From Oxalobacter formigenes (lineage in GTDB: Bacteria; Pseudomonadota; Gammaproteobacteria; Burkholderiales; Burkholderiaceae_D): a stretch of 64,000 bases of DNA. The DNA lies in the NCBI RefSeq assembly GCF_027158485.1, contig NZ_JAMKYJ010000003.1. The stretch is one strand, 5' to 3'. Below the pieces are notes generated by a model that had not been told where the DNA came from, ran no database searches, and saw nothing but the letters and a program-made list of their open reading frames with translations. Both the position numbers and the translations under genes were made by a program. This document shows positions 63,999-64,000 of this stretch, in pieces. Numbering within the stretch: the first letter of the stretch is position 1; each line of letters begins with the position of its first letter.

Positions 63999-64000
63999 GA

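Overview
The window comes from a Gram-negative, strictly anaerobic betaproteobacterium, almost certainly Oxalobacter formigenes or a very close relative. The main evidence is a 428-residue formyl-CoA:oxalate CoA-transferase (frc, 32017-33303). It carries Gln17, Trp48, Asp169 and the 258-262 glycine loop at the positions known from the O. formigenes enzyme. Anaerobic heme breakdown genes, an oxygen-labile type L-serine dehydratase and B12-independent MetE fit this assignment. No rRNA, CRISPR array, prophage or insertion sequence is visible.

Layout. 0-12 kb: envelope and stress genes (end of a FUSC protein, GNAT, MdaB-like quinone reductase, TspO, YoaK-like protein, nitroreductase, a TetR-controlled EmrAB pump plus an AaeB-like FUSC protein, a RelE/ParE-type toxin pair, an SRAP protein, a serine hydrolase). 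12-20 kb: an AraC regulator, an ogt gene broken by one missing A in a poly-A run, a methyltransferase, an HPP/Rrf2 divergent pair, a MOSC protein, guanine deaminase and a CopB-type P-ATPase. 20-30 kb: sdaAB/sdaAA, a P3A-type proton ATPase, the divergent metE/metR pair, a two-HTH protein and an esterase. 30-34 kb: a PAS-AAA-Fis regulator lacking GAFTGA, then frc with an intrinsic-terminator-like hairpin in its leader. 34-42 kb: a metallo-hydrolase with Cys/His tails, an AAA ATPase, a hydantoinase A/histone-deacetylase operon, and purN-rsmB.

42-52 kb is the most coherent system: an anaerobic heme-utilisation locus around a Fur-box-like divergent promoter. Leftward run hutX-like, chuY-like and chuW-like genes (heme carrier, anaerobilin reductase, anaerobilin synthase). 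Rightward run tonB, exbB, exbD, a hemin/hemoglobin-type receptor, a ChaN-like protein and a YddA/SbmA-family ABC protein. No conventional periplasmic heme-binding protein plus permease is present, so the inner-membrane step is open.

52-64 kb: housekeeping genes (prmC, dsbB, prfA, mutL, miaA, tRNA-Met, tRNA-Phe), homospermidine synthase divergent from a response regulator without a phosphoacceptor Asp, a DedA protein and small envelope proteins. The last 1 kb is AT-rich and holds the remains of a higBA toxin-antitoxin pair and the end of a glycosyltransferase gene, which looks like the edge of a variable island.
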